The notes under the pieces are model-generated. The model made no database searches and had not been told where the DNA came from. It saw only the letters and a program-made list of their open reading frames with translations. Shown here piece after piece: positions 63,494 through 64,000 of a DNA stretch of 64,000 bases; position 1 is the first letter of the stretch, and each line of letters starts with the position of its first letter. Both the position numbers and the translations under genes were made by a program. The stretch comes from Candidatus Pantoea edessiphila. Its GTDB lineage: Bacteria; Pseudomonadota; Gammaproteobacteria; Enterobacterales; Enterobacteriaceae. The stretch covers positions 124,001 through 188,000 of the forward strand of contig NZ_PDKU01000001.1 of the NCBI RefSeq assembly GCF_002933355.1. The letters run 5' to 3'.

Positions 63494-63867
63494 ATTTATG
63501 GAATCATGTTAAAATATTTTTTGAATATGATACTTTATGTACAAATTTTATTATGATATTTTTTATTTTAATAATGATTAATTTCATATAAAATGTTTTT
63601 ATAAAATCAGTTTACTATATTCATTAAGTTATATTATCATCTTACGTTTATGCTTAATGCAAATTGTATTTTAGATCTAAATAAAATAAATATTTATATT
63701 ATTTAAATAAATACATATAGTTTGAATTTGAGATTAATTATAAATATTAATAATTACTTTAATGTAGTATTTTAAATACGTGTCATTATGCATTTAATTG
63801 TTAAGAGAAAAATTTTAAATATATGATTCTGTAATGGATAGAAATTTTTATTTAGGTATCATTAAAT
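63494..63867. other. gene-free spacer between sohB and topA
   Basis: A 374-base AT-rich stretch where E. coli has yciN. I see no remnant of yciN and no clear hairpin. It should contain the topA promoter. Confidence 0.6.
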
Positions 63868-64000
63868 ATGAGTAAGACACTTGTTATTGTAGAATCGCCA
63901 GCAAAAGCTAGGACAATTAATCAATACCTTAACAGCGATTATATAGTAAAGTCTAGCATAGGTCATATTAGAGATTTGCCAAAAAGTAATAATAAAAATA
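63868..64000 (+). CDS. topA: DNA topoisomerase I, 5' end only
   Basis: The first 44 codons of the gene are inside the window. They give [17 protein letters not shown] and [16 protein letters not shown], matching the start of the TOPRIM domain of E. coli TopA, including the catalytic glutamate in IVESPAK. TopA relaxes negative supercoils behind RNA polymerase. The rest lies beyond the right edge. AGG stands about ten bases before the ATG. Confidence 0.95.
   Translation, partial: MSKTLVIVESPAKARTINQYLNSDYIVKSSIGHIRDLPKSNNKN

Overview
The window reads as one continuous piece of a strongly reduced, very A+T-rich gammaproteobacterial chromosome. Nearly every protein is a close relative of an Escherichia coli protein of about the same length, the gaps between genes are AT-rich and empty, and there are no insertion sequences, phage genes or CRISPR arrays. 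This is typical of an obligate insect nutritional symbiont derived from Enterobacterales. Retention of complete histidine and tryptophan operons, a mannose PTS, a full proline catabolism/uptake pair and zinc uptake fits a stinkbug gut symbiont of the Ishikawaella type better than Buchnera, but the species name is an inference.

Layout: 1-5100 holds yqhA, tRNA-Pro, rplY, metG, ahpC and dcd. 5148-12195 is a complete, tightly overlapped his operon (hisGDCBHAFI) on the minus strand. 12670-20862 has sbcB, tRNA-Asn, dsrB, the divergent putA/putP pair and tRNA-Ser. 20976-30464 has argS, a PatB/MalY-type C-S lyase, cmoB-cmoA, aspS and ruvC-ruvA-ruvB. 30469-39099 has znuB-znuC divergent from znuA, a shortened mepM, pykA, ptrB and htpX. 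39147-46043 has manXYZ, a shortened yoaE, tsaB and minCDE. 46711-54046 has dadX/alr, gapA, sppA, xthA and cls. 54527-64000 has yciC, the trp operon (trpEGDCBA, with trpG and trpD separate), sohB and the first 44 codons of topA.

Gene order follows the E. coli map from about the rplY/metG/his region down towards trp/topA, with many genes deleted between survivors and two blocks (putA-putP-tRNA-Ser and minCDE-dadX) sitting where E. coli has other genes. Together the genes cover amino acid supply (His, Trp, probably the cystathionine step to Met), translation (MetRS, ArgRS, AspRS, L25, tRNA wobble modification by CmoAB), recombination and repair (RuvABC, ExoI, ExoIII), glycolysis and sugar uptake (ManXYZ, GapA, PykA), envelope maintenance (SppA, SohB, HtpX, MepM, Cls, alanine racemase) and division-site placement (MinCDE).

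The most unusual signals are a one-base frameshift at a run of nine A/T in cls, exactly where one extra base restores a 28-residue N-terminus that aligns residue for residue with E. coli ClsA; a PutA that keeps its ribbon-helix-helix domain but has lost the key DNA-contact lysine (position 9 is Gly), next to a promoter region without the PutA hexamer; a perfect 40-bp palindrome behind cls; and domain trimming of MepM, YoaE, MetG and RuvC. I found no evidence of a wholly new multi-gene system.
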